Assembly (NCBI RefSeq): GCF_024139115.2
Contig: NC_085139.1
Location: 252,126,067-252,190,066, forward strand
Origin: Armigeres subalbatus
Lineage: Eukaryota > Arthropoda > Insecta > Diptera > Culicidae
Reading direction: 5' to 3'
Length of the DNA: 64,000 nt
Shown piece after piece: positions 44,073 to 57,915 of the stretch. Position numbers and translations under genes: made by a program. The notes below the pieces were generated by a model, which was not told the DNA's origin, made no database searches, and saw only the letters and a program-made list of their open reading frames with translations. Positions within the stretch are counted from its first letter, which is position 1. Each line of letters begins with the position of its first letter.

Positions 44073-47000
44073 ACTCGGGACTCCATTGGGAACGTTTATA
44101 TGAATCAACTAACAACCTTGGGCAATAGTAGCCTGCTGCTCCACAGAAGATCTTACTTCATACACGGCATCTCAAAAAGTCGAAGTTTTTTTTAGTCAGC
44201 TACTCTCTGTGTAGCTTCCTTCTTCTGGATTTGACCATCATTTGTTTGTCGTTCCTTCGGTGGACGCCAGGTTTGGGCAAATGAAACGAAAACATCTGCC
44301 TTCACCGCCACTACGTGGATCGAAACGCTCAACTCTTTCCTGCGCCTGTCCTTCACCGGATCAGCTGTCTTCGATTTCCTGTCAGTGGCCACCCGCCCGG
44401 TTCATTTTTGAATGATTTCATCACCTGCGACATTGTCTAATAATGGATTTCCAGAGGCTTCCTGTTTTATCTGTGGGACGCAGTTGGACTTCCTACGGAA
44501 GTGCATATGATTTTTTGACATATCTGATCCTGCTCTGATTACTTTTTAACCACTTTAACCACGGATTATGATAAATTTCTGTCAACATAAACATTGCATA
44601 GCTTTTGCCCACACGCTAAGATATTCCAAACTTAATAATGTGTCTTGCTTGTTGCGAGTAGTCTTTGTTCAGGTTTAGCGTGTCAATGTTCGTTGCAAGT
44701 CTCTCTTTTATCGCTGGTCACTCACTTCAGAATACGAACTTTCGCGAGAGCTTTCCGCACATTAAAATAAACTTGAGCAGTGTCTTTCTAATTTTGTCTA
44801 GCGAGCAAACTACCGACTCATACTCAATCTAAAAGTATGCCTGGATGAGAAAATGTTCCAAAACTGTTATTTTTGACGCAAACCACATTCTTCCTCAATT
44901 CAATTTTACCGTGCAGATCCGTGAGAATCCAAACAGATGCCCACATTAACAACTCTCTCACTTACACAACCGAACGCGTTTGCACAAACCCATTCGCTCG
45001 TTGCTCGCTCTCCCTGCTCTGCTACTGCTGCTGCTGCTGCCGCCTGGCCAGCCAATTGGGAAACATCTTTCTCGGTCTCGGCCCGCTTGGTGGCGGTCAA
45101 AAACAATCAAATCCAGCAGAATATTGTTGCGGCGCGCATGTTTTTTCCGCTGCGACGAGCTTCTATTTAGTATTTACCCGATAGAGCAGAGGTGCGAACG
45201 AACGAACGACTGATCTAACGGACGGGGCTTCTTCTGGTGATTGAAATCGTAGCCCAACCCCTGTAGGAAGCAGTTTATCGCTGTTTTGAATAACAGAACT
45301 TGCTACCATCGTGTGAGGTGAAGTGAAATGAGCGATGCGAAGTTGTTGAATACGCCAGAAAATAACTAATTCGAATTCGCTGTGGAGGATAAGTTAAAAA
45401 TATCGCCCAAAAATCGTGAAGTGCGGCAAGAGGTTCGGCGGTTCGTGAAGAAAGTGGAAGAAAATTTTCGTTTCAACCGAGTGAGGTGCGGTAAAACCTG
45501 AGCAGGCGTTGTTTTCGTGGGGAGTTCTGGAAGAAAACGAAGAAAAATTGCAATATCATTCAGCACGCGAAGTTCGTGACGAAGCGGCTGTTGTGAGGAG
45601 CGGTTGATAGTGGAAGTGAGCAAAAGAGCGGCAATTGAGCCCGTCGAAGAGGCGAGCAGTGCTGAGCAGTGAGTTTGTGTGATTAGACGAAAGTAAAAGT
45701 GTTTTTCGTGTCCCCCATTATTTTTGTGTGTCCGCGATTGGAAGCGTTTGTCAACAGACTACGTGCGTGAGTTCTTTTGCGTGTTCCGCGAGGAAAAAAA
45801 GCAATTTCCAGTGACGTTTTTATTGCTGTGAAGTAACGTTATTCATTGGTGTCACGATTCAACGGATTGGGCAACAAGTGATCGACAACGAAAAAGGACG
45901 GAAAATACGCGACGAAGCCTCAAAATTGCCAATTTTTCAATCAGTCGAAAATTGAGCTGCACGTAATCAACCCGGTATGTAGATAATCGCAGATCAACAA
46001 ACAGAAGCTTCATCTATCGAAAGTAGAGCAACACTCGGTAAAATTGCACGAATTTTACCGAGCAATAGATTCACTGCAGCGCAGAGTGTCTGCTGTTAAC
46101 TTTCAAGGTCATTTCTCAAACTGTCAAAATAATGGGCCATTGTGGGTGAGCGAACGAGCATTGTTTTGGGGTTCTGCACTCACAATGATGCATACCTCCT
46201 GGGCGCAGAACGTAAACAAAGCCTTCGAAAGTAGCGCCCTTTGAACGCTTGCCAAGTGGGTGAACTTTCCCAGCTTTAGAAGGAAGACCCATTTTCGGAT
46301 TTTCCGGACCATTGCCAACAACAGAAGCCATCAAGTAGAAAAAAGATGTGCCTTTTCCAGTGCCATTGCCTTCTACAGCCTGCCTCACATGCCCCTTTCC
46401 GTTGCAATCTACTGCTTGCTAATTGTCCAGTTCGGAGTGCGCATGTCCCAACATAGAAGACCAGGTTCCCCATCACCCTTGCAACAACAACAAAGGAAAG
46501 TTGTGACCCACTGCTCTGATCAAAACAGATTCAACCATTACATTTTTTTTTTGCACGAACGACGCAATTCTCCGATCAACAGATGAACAAACCTCCTTTC
46601 GTTTGACCTCCAGTGTGCGAATAGAATAGCTTCCATTACCCAGCTGGAGACAAACAGACCGAACCCCTTGACGTTGTGTCACCGAAACCGCTTCGGGGCG
46701 CTTACTCAAGAACGGCGATGACATCACTTCCCCGCATGCGAGGGTACTCCGTGAAGGTGAATGCTTTGACGCCTGGTTGACTACATTTGCATACACACAT
46801 CGAAGTGGACGGATGAAACGATGATGTGCGGAATGCTCTCTTCTGTTTATAAACTCAAGGCGGTTCGTCAGGAGGGACGGGGCCCTCACGTTCATTAAAT
46901 GCCATACTCAACCATAACTCCTAGGACGAGGTGTCGGAAGTCGAAGCGGCGTTGGTGGTGCCGGGGATGGATACAAGCAAACTAGAGTCTTAATTTGTTG

Positions 47001-47470
47001 TTGCGATGTGGTTTATGGAAGCAAAGAACGAGAAACGGTTCCGCTAGGTTGGACTGCTGACTTGAAAAGTTGAGAGTTATAACGGAACGGTTCGAGTTCT
47101 GTGGAGAGACACTACCGAGGAGTGAATTCTTTCCCATGGGATTGTTGCAAGAGCTGAAACGAATTCGTTGGAAGAATAAAATTTTAATCGGATGGTATAG
47201 TGACTTCAAATTTTAATTGGATTTTTCAAAGTTCGAGAAATTGCTCCTTCCAAAAAGTGTCTTGTAGCTATCAATTGCAGCAAATTTCAATAGAAATCCG
47301 TTCGTCTGTAAATCGTGAAATATTCATGTATAATGAACAAATAAAAATCAAATCCAATGATTTTCCAAACTAAATACTGTTCATTACCCATTTATTCGAA
47401 ACTTCAATTTACAATGTTCTTGAAACTCAGATGTGAATAAATACATTATTGTCGTATTCACCCCATTTAG
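44073..47470. other. Mostly unique DNA with a possible non-coding first exon
   Basis: No recognised coding domain. 44,980-45,060 has CTG-rich and pyrimidine-rich sequence. From about 45,190 to 45,974 the + strand is rich in GTGAAGTG/GAAAGTG words, like insect 5' leaders, and ends in CAACCCG followed by GTATGTAG, a good splice donor at 45,975. This could be a promoter and 5' UTR exon. Frames at 46,044-46,900 on both strands have no family resemblance. Confidence 0.3.
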
Positions 47471-47840
47471 GGAGTGAGTGCTAGTAATGGACCCCTTAAC
47501 GACGGAAACTTACTTCAATCGCTTCGCTAGAGTAAGACTCATGACAAATTGCCATTCTGCAGCACTAGATGACAAGCAACAGGTATCAGCATCGCGTTTC
47601 GTACATAACACATGATAAAACATTCATTTTTACTACTAAAATATGTATTTTAAAATTATGTAGCCAGGTTGCCTATTATGGCCACCCCCGGGTCCATAAT
47701 ACGCAACATCGAGTTTGTTTACATACGTATTATGGTCCCCCCATTTGATTTACATGTTCCATTTCCACATGTTCCTGTTGCCTATTATGGCCCCCCCTTC
47801 TGAGCTAGTAATGGACCCTCTAGCACGTTTACATTCATAA
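47471..47840. repeat. Short-repeat cluster, possible MITE
   Basis: CTAGTAATGGACCC occurs at 47,481 and 47,805, and GCCTATTATGGCC at 47,671 and 47,780, with inverted GGTCCATAATACG between. Such clustering suggests the ends of a small transposon, but I could not define termini. Confidence 0.4.
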
Positions 47841-49708
47841 ATTAGTTAATATAACTAAATTTTAGTCTCCCAGTGCAAAACGAACTCACGACCCTCAGCC
47901 CTGGGTTGAAAGTCCCTCAATGAATAAACAATCCAGTTAAAGCCAAATTCAATCCAATCCAAATCTAATCTAGATCCAATCCAATTCAAACTCAATCCAA
48001 ATTCAATCCAAATCCATCCAAATCCAATCCAATTCCAAACCAAATCCGATCCCAATCCAATCCAAATCTAATCCAAAACCAATCCAAATACAATTCTAAT
48101 CTAATCCAAATCCTACCCAAATCCAATCTAAATCCAAATGCAATCCAAATCCAATCAAGATCCAATCCAAACTCGACTCAAATCCTCTTCTTATTAAATC
48201 CAAATTAAAATCCAAATCCAATCAAAATTCAATCAAAATCCAATTCAAATCTAATCCAATCCAATTCAAATCCAATCCAAGTCCAACCCAAATCCAATCC
48301 AAATCCAATCTAGATCCAATTTAAATCCAATCCAAATACGAACCAAATCCACTCCATATTCAATCCAAATCCAAGCCAAATCTCATCCCAATCCAATCCA
48401 ATTCTGATCCAAAACCAAACCAAATTCATTCCAAATCCACTCCAAAACCAATTTAATTCCAATCCAAATCCGATTCGAATCCTATTTTTATTCAATCCAA
48501 ATCCAAATAGCATCCAAATCTAAATCCAATCTAAATCGAATCCAAATCCAATCCAAATCTAATCCAAATCTAATCCAAATCCAATCCAAATCCAATCCAA
48601 ATCCAATCCAAATTCAATCCAAATCCAATCCAAATCCAATCCAAATGCAATCCAAATCTAATTGAAAACCAATCCTAATCCAATTCAAATCAAATACAAA
48701 TCCAATCCCAATCCAATCCAATTCCAATTTAAATGCAATCCAAATACGAACCAAATCAACTCCATATTCAATCCAAATCCAAGCCAAATCCGATCCCAAT
48801 CCAATCCAAATCCAATTCTAATCTTATCCTTCCCAAATCCAAGCTAAATCCAAATGCAATCCAAATCCAATCAAGATCCAATCCGAACTCGACTTAAATC
48901 CTCTTCTTATTAAATCCAAATCCAATCAAAATTTAATCAAAATCCAATTCAAATCTAATCCAAATCCAATGCAAATCCAATCCAAGTCCAACCCAAATCC
49001 AATCTAAATCCAATCCAAATCCAATTTGAATCCAATTCAAAATATGAACCAAACCCACTCCATATTCAATCCAAATCCAAGCCAAATCCCATCCCAATCC
49101 AATCCAATTCTGATCCAAACCAATCCAAATCCATTCCAAATCCACTCCAAATCCAATTTAATTCCAATCCAAATCCGATTCAAATCCTATTTTTATTCAA
49201 TCCAAATCCAAATAGCATCCAAATCTAAATCCAATCTAAATCGAATCCAAATCCAATCCAAATTCAATCCAAATCTAATCCAAATCCAATCCGAATCCAA
49301 TCCAAATTCAATCCAAATCCAATTCAATCCACTTAAAATCCAATCCAAATCTAATTGAAAACCAATCCTAATCCAATTCAAATCAAATACAAATCCAATC
49401 CTAATCCAATCCAATTCCAATTTAAATGCAATTCAAATACGAACCAAATCAACTCCATATTCAATCCAAATCCAAGCCAAATCTAATCCAAATCTAATTC
49501 AAATTCAAATCCAAATCCAATCCAAATCCAATCCAAAACCAGTCCAAATCTAATCTGAATCCAATCCAAATTCAATTCAATCCAAATCTAATCTAGATCC
49601 AATCCAACCCAAACTCAATCCAAATTCAATCCAAATCCATCCAAATCCAATCCAAATCCAAGTTGATAAGAAAATTATTTTGAGCTTTTTAGTGGAATGT
49701 CTTCACTT

Positions 49709-49890
49709 GTCCTAAGACGAGTTTATACCATCCCATTGAATTCCACCACTTCATTGTATCTTGACAGATACGTATTTCGACCTCAACAGTAAGGCCGTCT
49801 TCCAAATCAAGGTTGAGGTCGAAATACGTATCTGTCAAGATACAATTAAGTGGTGGAATTCAATGGGATGGTATAAACTCGTCTTAGGAC
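49709..49890. mobile_element. 182-bp foldback MITE in satellite D
   Basis: Begins GTCCTAAGACGAGTTTATAC and ends with the inverted copy. Arms of about 80 bp differ at only a couple of positions around a loop of about 20 bp. It has unique sequence on its left side (49,660-49,708). Confidence 0.9.
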
Positions 49891-49968
49891 ATGCCAAATC
49901 CAAGCCAAATCCGATCCCAATCCAATCCAAATCCAATTCTAATCTAATCCTACCCAAATCCAATCTAA

Positions 49969-50136
49969 AAGTAGCCTCACACCTCGGGAATTTGCTCCGT
50001 GGATTTTTCCCCCATGTATTTTTGCCTATGCGATGTTTTTGGTATTGGGGCACGGAAAATGAAAATCCCGGCCCCTTTAAAACACACGGGGCCAAATTCC
50101 GGCGGAAAATTTTCCCGAGGTATAAGGCAGTCTTAA
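49969..50136. mobile_element. 168-bp MITE-like insertion in satellite D
   Basis: Non-satellite block with inverted ends CCTCACACCTCGGGAA and TTCCCGAGGTATAAGG. GC-richer interior. No coding capacity. Confidence 0.7.
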
Positions 50137-51854
50137 ATCCAAATGCAATCCAAATCCAATCAAGATCCAATCCAAACTCGACTCAAATCCTCTTCTTATT
50201 ACATCCAAATCCAATCAAAGTTTAATCAAAATCCAATTCAAAACTAATCCAAATCCAAAACAAATTCTATCCAAGTCCAATCCAAATCCAATCTAAATCC
50301 AATCCAAATCCAATTTAAATCCAATTCAATCCAAATCCAAGCCAAATCCCATCCCAATCCAATTCTGATCCAAACCAATCCAAATCCATTCCAAATCCAC
50401 TCCAAATCCAATTTAATTCCAATCCAAATCCGATTCAAATCCTATTTTTATTCAATCCAAATCCAAATAGCATCCAAATCTAAATCCAATCCAAATCCAA
50501 CCCAAATCTAATCTAAATCCAATCCGAATCCAATCCAAATCAAATTCAAATCCACTTCAAATCCAATCTAAATCCAATTCAACTCCAATCCAATCCAAAT
50601 ACAATACAAATCCGATCCCAATCCAATCCAAATCTAATCCAAAACCAATCCAAATCCAATTCTAATCTAATCCAAATCCTACCCAAATCCAATCCAAATG
50701 CAATCCAAATCCAATCAAGATCTAATCCAAACTCGACTCAAATCCTCTGCTTATTAAATCCAAATTAAAATCCAAATCCAATCAAAATGTAATCAAAATC
50801 CAATCCAAATCCAATTTAAATCCAATTCAAAATATGAACCAAATCCACTCCATATTCAATCAAATCCAAATAGCATCCAAATCTAAATCCAATCCAAATC
50901 CAATCCAAATCCAATTCAAATCCACTTCAAATCCAATCCAAATTAAATCCAAATCCAATCCAAATCTAATCCAAATTTAATCCAAATGCAATCCAAACCT
51001 AATTGAAAACCAATCCTAATCCAATTCAATCCAATTCCAATTTAAATACAATCCAAATACGAAACAAATCCACTCCATATTCAATACAAATCCAAGCCAA
51101 ATCCTATCCAAATCCAATCCAAATCTAATCCAAATCCAATTCAAATTCAAATTCGAATCCAATCCAAATTCGATCCAAATCCAATCCAACCCAAATTCAA
51201 TCCAAATCCATCCAAATCCAATTCAAATTTAATCCAAATCCAATTCAAATCCAATCCAAGTCCAACCCAAATCCAATCCAAATCCAATTCAAATCCAATC
51301 CGAATCCAATCCAAATACGAACCAAATCCACTCCATATTCAATCCAAATCCAAGCCAAATCCTATCCCAATCCAATTCTGATCCAAAACCAATCCAAATC
51401 CATTTCAAATCCACTCCAAATCCAATTTTATTTCAATCCAAATCCTATTTTTATTCAATCCAAATCCAAATAGCATCCAAATCTTAATCCAAATCAAATT
51501 CAAATCAAATCTAATCCAAATCCATTCCAAATCTTATTCAAATCCAATCCTAATCCGACTCAAATACAATAAAAATCCAATCATAATCCAATTCAAATCC
51601 AATCCGAATCCAATCCATATCCAATCCAAATCAAATCAAAATCCAATCCAAATCCATTCCAAATCCACTTTAAATCCAATTTAATTCCAATCCAAATCCG
51701 ATTCAAATCCTATTTTTATTCAAACCAAATCCAAATAGCATCCAAATCTAAATCCAATCCAAATCCAATCCAAATCCAATCCAAATCCAATCCAAATCCA
51801 ATCCAAATCCAATCCAAATCCAATTCAAATCCAATCCAAATCCAATCCAAATCC

Positions 51855-52090
51855 AATCCAAACCAATCCAAACCAACCAAACCAATCCAAACCAATCCAA
51901 ACCAATCCAAACCAATCCAAACCAATCCAAACCAATCCAAACCAATCCAAACCAATCCAAACCAATCCAAATCAATCCAAACCAATCCAAACCAATCCAA
52001 ATCAATCCAAACCAACCAAACCAATCCAAACCAATCCAAACCAACCAAATCTAATCCAAACCAACCAAACCAAACCAATCCAAACCAAAT
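51855..52090 (+). repeat. 10-bp variant block (AAACCAATCC) in satellite D
   Basis: About 20 tandem copies of a monomer one base shorter than the 11-bp unit, with AAACC in place of AAATCC, inside otherwise 11-bp sequence. Confidence 0.9.
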
Positions 52091-54600
52091 CCATCCAGAT
52101 ATAATCTAATCCAAAGCCAATCCAAATCCAATCCAAATCCAATCCAAATCCAATCCAAATCCAATCCAATCCAAATCCAACCCAAATCCAATCCAAATCC
52201 AATCCAAATCCAAATCCAATCCAAATCTTATCCAAATCCAATCCAAATCCAATCCAAATCCAATCCAAATCCAATCCAAATCCAAATCCAATCCAAATCC
52301 AATCCAAATCCAATCCAAATCCAATCCAAATCCAATCCAAATCCAATCCAAATCCAATCCGAATCCAATCCAAATCTAATCCAAATCCAATCCAAATCCA
52401 ATCCAAATCCAATCCAAATCCAATCCAAATTCAATCCAAATCCAATCCAATCCAAATCCGATCCAAATGCAATCCAAATCTAATTCAAAACCAATCCAAT
52501 GCTTATCAAATCCAAATTAAAATCCAAATCCAATCAAAATTCAATCAAAATCCAATTCAAATCTAATCCAAATCCAATTCAAATCCAATCCAAGTCCAAC
52601 CCAAATCCAATCAAATCCAATTCAAATCCAATCCAAATCCAAACCAATCCAAATCCAATCAAAATTCAATCAAAATCCAATTCAAATCTAATCCAAATCC
52701 AATTCAAATCCAATCCAAGTCCAACCCAAATCCAATCCAAATCCAATTTAAATTCAATCCAAATACGAACCAAATCCACTCCATATTCAATCCAAATCCC
52801 ATCCCAATCCATTTCTGATCCAAAACCAATCCAAATCCATTCCAAATCCACTCCAAATCCAATTTAATTCCAATCCAAATCCTATTTTTATTCAATTCAA
52901 ATCCAAATAGCATCCAAATCTAAATCCAATCCAAATCCAATCCAAATCAAATTCAAATCAAATCTAATCCAAATCTTATTCAAATCCAATCCTAATCCGA
53001 CTCAAATACAATACAAATCCAATCCAAATCCAATCCAAATTCAATCTAAATCCAATCCAAATCCAATCCAATTCCAATTTAAATCCAATACAAATACGAA
53101 CCAAATCCACTTCAAATCCAATCCAAATGCAATCCAAATCCAATCCAAATCCAATTCAAATCCAATTCAAATCCAATTCAAATCCAATCCAAATCCAATC
53201 CAAATCCAATTCAAATCAAATACAAATCCAATCCCAATCCAATTCCAATTTGAATCCAATCCAAATCTAATCCAATTCCCATTTAAATCCAATCCAAATA
53301 CAAACCAAACCCTATAAAAATTCAAATCAGAATCCAATCCAAATCCAATCCAAATCTGTTCCAAATCCAATCCAAATCCACTTCAAATCCAATCCAAATT
53401 CGATCCAAATCCAATCCAAATCTAATCCAAATCCAATCCAGATCCAATTCTAATCCAACTCAAATACAATACAAATCCATTCCCAATCCAATCCAATTCC
53501 AATTTGAATCCAATCCAAATACGGATCAAATACACTCCATATTCAATCCAAATCCAAGCCAAATCCAATTCAAATTCAAATTCGAATCCAATCCAAATCC
53601 AAGCCAAATCTGTTCCAAATCCAATCCAAATCCAATCCAAATCCAATCCAAATCCAATCCAAATCCAATCCAAATCCAATCCAAATCCAATCCAAATCCA
53701 ATCCAAATCCAATCCAAATCCAATCCAAATCCAATCCAAATCCAAATCCAATCCAAATCCAAATCCAATCCAATCCAAATCCAATCCAAATCCAATCCAA
53801 TCCAAATCCAATCCAATCCAATCCAATCCAAATCCAATCCAAATCCAATCCAAATCCAATCCAAATCCAATCCAAATCCAATCCAAATCCAATCCAAATC
53901 CAATCCAAATCCAATCCAAATCCAATCCAAATCCAACCAAAACCCAATCAATATCCAAACTCGACTCAAATCCTCTTCTTATCAAATCCAAATTAAAAAA
54001 TCCAAGTCCATACAAAATCCAATTTAAATCCAATCAAAATCCAATCCAATTTCAATTTCAATCCAATCTAAATACGAACCAAATTCAATCCAAATTAAAA
54101 TCCGAATCCAATACAAATCCAAATTCAATCCAAATCCAAACCAAATTCAATCCAAATTCAAATCCCAATCCAATTCAAATCCATTCCAAATCCACTTCAA
54201 ATCCAATTTGTTTCCAATCCAAATCCGATTCAAATCCTTTTCATATTCAATCCAAATCCAAATAGCATTCAAATTCAAATACAATCCAATCCAAATCCAA
54301 TTCATATCCAATCCTAATCCAATTCAAATCCAATACGATGCCAATCCCAATCCAATCCATTTCCAATTTAAATCCAATCCAAATACGAACCAAATCCAGT
54401 CCATATTCAATCCAAATCCAAGCCAAATCCTATCCAAATGCAATCCAAATTCAATTCAAATCCAAATCCATTTCAAATCCAATTTAAACCCAATTCAAAT
54501 CTAATTCAAATCCAATCCAAATTCGAACTTAATCAAAACCAAATCTAATCCCAATCTATTCCATTGTAATTGCAATTCAATTAAAATCCAACCCTATTTC

Positions 54601-57220
54601 GAATTCAATCACCTTGAGACTGATTCCATTTCAATTCCTGTTCAAATCGATTCAATCCATTTTCTGAATCTACAATTTGATTCAATATTTTAAGGGAATA
54701 ATCCGATTCAATGCAAATCTGCAAAATTTTGCTAAATAAATTAGCCGAACTCTCTATTTGCAATCCAAATTTAGGTTTTTAATCTATATTTAACAGAGCT
54801 AGGTTAGCTAAATCACGTCTTTAACTCCAAGCTTCGATAGAAGCTAAAAGACAGCCATTCCGCGAAACTTACTGACAACATCGCGACCACCGACCACCAC
54901 ACCACATAACATTGTATCAGGAAGAAGCTTCCATTGTCTTCAACTGCGAATAGTTACTCGTCGTATGCTTAGACTTTGACGTTCTCGTAGAATAGGTGAA
55001 GCAATGCGCAGCCAACGAACAACCGTTAAAGTGCTTGAGTTGAGTATGGAGGCAACGCCGAATACCATCACGTTTGGGTAATAAAATGCGGAAATCAGTG
55101 TTGCGGCGATAATGACGGCAAAGGTGAGGCTGCAACTATGATGGCCGTCAAAGCCTCGAAATCTGAAGTTCTAGATGAAAGATGGAACGACTTTTTGCAT
55201 AAATTTTTTAATTGAGTTTACAGACAGTGAACTAGGTTGCATCATTTTTTGATTCCAGAACAGTGTTAATTTATTATGGCGATGAAGACATCGTTTGGGA
55301 ACCACGTGCTGTTGTTGCTAAATTTCGTCGCGTCACTTCATCAGCGAGATTCTGGCATATCAACAGGTTTTATTTTGGAATTGTATTTTGAAACTACAAA
55401 TGTTTGAACAACATAACGCCAAGAGGAATGATATGCAGAATACATATTGTATGTGATATCTATCTACTAAATGTAAAACCTTAGGTATTGTCATTTTCTG
55501 TAGTCAAGTAGAGGAATTAATGACCGCCATCTGACTGTTCTGGCTCTGACACCGCCCAGTGCTACTGGAATGCAGTTTTCACTTGATTATCTTCAATTAG
55601 GGCGGATTTTGTTCAAGAGAATCGGAGTGGCATCAACACTTCGTCGCTTGTCTCGAAGCTACTTGGTGTTAATTACTTTTATTTGAAAAAAGATTACCAC
55701 ACCCAAGACTCAGACGACTCAATAAACGAATCAAGCGAAGTGGGAGAATCCACCGAAGGGTACATACAGAATGCACTTTATGATTGCAAGATAACAGAGT
55801 GGACTCCATAAACTGTATGAAGCGGACTTTTCAGATAACCCTCTATCTAAATAATAGAAACCCGTGCTTTGGAATGAGGTTCAGCTTCTCTGTCCACCAC
55901 CACACGCAAGGGGAGAAACGCTCAATTAATGCTAACTCGATGTGAGCCGGATAAATAAACACCCGTCAGACTGTGGAGAAAAAAGCAACACCCAGCTTGC
56001 TACTGTTTTTAAATGTTTGGCAGACACCGAAAACGGCGACGGCTTGAATGCGAAGCTCCATGCTGAAATGCCGAAAGTAGGCCCATCTTTTTTTGCAGAA
56101 ACTAAGTCAAACCGAAATTAGTCAAAATAAATCTTACCTACCAGGTTCGCTCAGTCACCTGTCCGTGTGTCGGCAAAGACGCCGAATATGCAACGCAGCT
56201 CGCACATGACTATTACCGCTGAGCCGTAAACAAAAAATCTGGAAGAAAGTCTTTTTGGGGTAGCCGCGTGAGCCGGCTTCCCACCGTCTTCGCCGGCCTA
56301 TGGTCGTTATTTCCACCGCGGTGGCACCGGGAAAATAAGACCAAAACAAAACAGCAAAGACGAATCAAACGAAACACACGACGCGGGCATGCCAAAGAGA
56401 GGGAAGACTTGTTGAACATAGCGCAGTGCAATGCACCACGTGAAAAGATGTAACTGTTGGTGTGGTGTGTCGGGGAGGTCAGAAAAAGGGGAGAAGGGGG
56501 ACCATAGCCGAGTGAGCGGGAAACAATTACCTTTTACAATGAGTAATGGCTTTTCCATAGCGGGTTCCCCATGTTTCCTCGAGTTTGGGCGCTTCACAGA
56601 CAACTGGGCCTTTGCCGCAGACGACACGGATGGAAGCAAGCGGGTCAAGAAGGTGGATTTCTGTTGTTCTTTCATCCTGCAGAGTCCCGCCGCCGTCGCT
56701 GTCTTCCTTCCTACTGATGATGGCGAGGCAACATGGTGGATAGATTTGGTTCGGTCGGATTATTCACGGCAGCAAACAAAAATTGCCATGAAAAATATAA
56801 ATTTTCCATTAAAAATTAGGAAATTGCCCATAAAGAAGGTATAGTAGAAACAATAAATTAACATGAATTATACTTGCCGGAATAATGCAAAATGTCCATA
56901 AACATTGAAGAATCTTCCAAGAGACTACAATAAATTAATTCCATAATTTTCATTTTTTCATTGAATTCTATAAATTTGCTAATATATTAATTTAAAAGAA
57001 AATTTTGCATTGCTCAGGTAGATTTATTTATTTCTTCAAATCTTTTTTTATTTGTGGGCTATTTGCTGATTTTTGTATGGAAAATGTTCTGACCCTTTAG
57101 GGGGAGTTCTTATTTTTGTCATTATTTACGGCGCCTGTTTCAAAAGATATTTGTTTTGAAGTTCGTTTTTCTGTGTGTTTGGATGTAGCAAATGTTGGCA
57201 AATGATCATTAAACCCTCAT
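54601..57220. other. Spacer between inverted satellite arrays
   Basis: No recognised gene. A stop-free stretch at about 55,590-55,811 (GVNYFYLKKDYHTQDSDDS followed by an acidic tail) has no ATG and no known relative. 56,150-56,850 is GC-richer and has frames without domains. It may contain unrecognised exons or element debris. Confidence 0.35.
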
Positions 57221-57570
57221 TGGGGTCTCCAGTTGCCTTGCGAGCAAAGGCGTAGGATTCCCAATCCGGAGATGGCGAGCTCTATTCTCGATCCGGTCTA
57301 GGATGTTTTCGGGTCGGAAACTTTCTAGACCTCCTGGGCATAGTGATTCCCAGTGCCAGTCTAGGCAATTTTCGGATTGGAAATCGTCTCGACTTCCCTG
57401 GGCATAAAAGTATCATCGTGTAAGCCTCATGATATACGAATACAAAAATGGTAACTTGGCTTAGAAACCTCGCAGTTAATAACTGTGGAAGTGCTTAATG
57501 AACACTAAGCTGCGAGGCGGCTCTGTCCCTGTTTGGGGATGTAATGCCAATAAGAAGAAGAAGAAGAAGA
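57221..57570 (+). mobile_element. Feilai-like SINE
   Basis: Starts TGGGGTCTCCAGTTGCCTTG with a tRNA-derived region (CCAATCCGGAGATGGCGAGC and a box-B-like ATTCTCGATCC), continues with the body shared with 710-820, and ends in an AAG triplet array. The three-part plan of tRNA-like head, unrelated body and triplet tail is that described for Feilai of Aedes aegypti. It lies 15 bp before the satellite. Confidence 0.8.
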
Positions 57571-57584
57571 TAATGATTCGGAAT

Positions 57585-57915
57585 GGACTTGGATTTGGAT
57601 TAGATTTGGATTGGATTTGGATAAGATTTGGATTGAATTTGGATTTGGATTGGATTTGGATTTGGATTGGATTTGGATTGGATTTGGATTGGATTTGGAT
57701 TGGATTTGGATTGGATTTGGATTGGATTTGGATTGGATTTGGATTGGATTTGGATTGGATTTGGATTGGATTGGATTTGGATTTGGATTGGATTTGGATT
57801 TGGATTGGATTTGGATTTGGATTGGATTTGGATTTGGATTGGATTTAAATTGGACTTGGATTGGATTTGGATTCGATTTGAATTGTATTTGGATTTGGAT
57901 TGGATTTGGACCTGA
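57585..57915 (-). repeat. 11-bp satellite D in inverted orientation
   Basis: GGATTTGGATT monomers, the reverse complement of the unit at 47.9-54.6 kb, with some 6-bp half-units. Highly homogeneous at 57,660-57,850. Confidence 0.95.

Larger units (their letters stand above)
47930..54600 (+). repeat. 11-bp satellite D (AAATCCAATCC)
   Basis: About 6.5 kb of an 11-bp monomer with almost no G on the + strand. Landmark variants recur at larger intervals (see findings). 53,600-53,930 and 52,110-52,440 are nearly perfect. The right edge fades by about 54,600. Open frames on both strands with 11-residue periods arise because 11 is not a multiple of three and the monomer lacks stops. Confidence 0.97.

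Noticed and set aside
34454..44115. 444- and 752-codon minus frames over satellite B as proteins.
   Set aside because: Same mechanism. They also run through unrelated repeat types and shortened units without any sign of frame conservation.
55277..55370. Short + frame beginning MAMKTSFGNHVLLLLNFVAS as a secreted peptide.
   Set aside because: Only a brief hydrophobic stretch, no cleavage-site context or downstream exon visible. Likely chance in AT-rich DNA.
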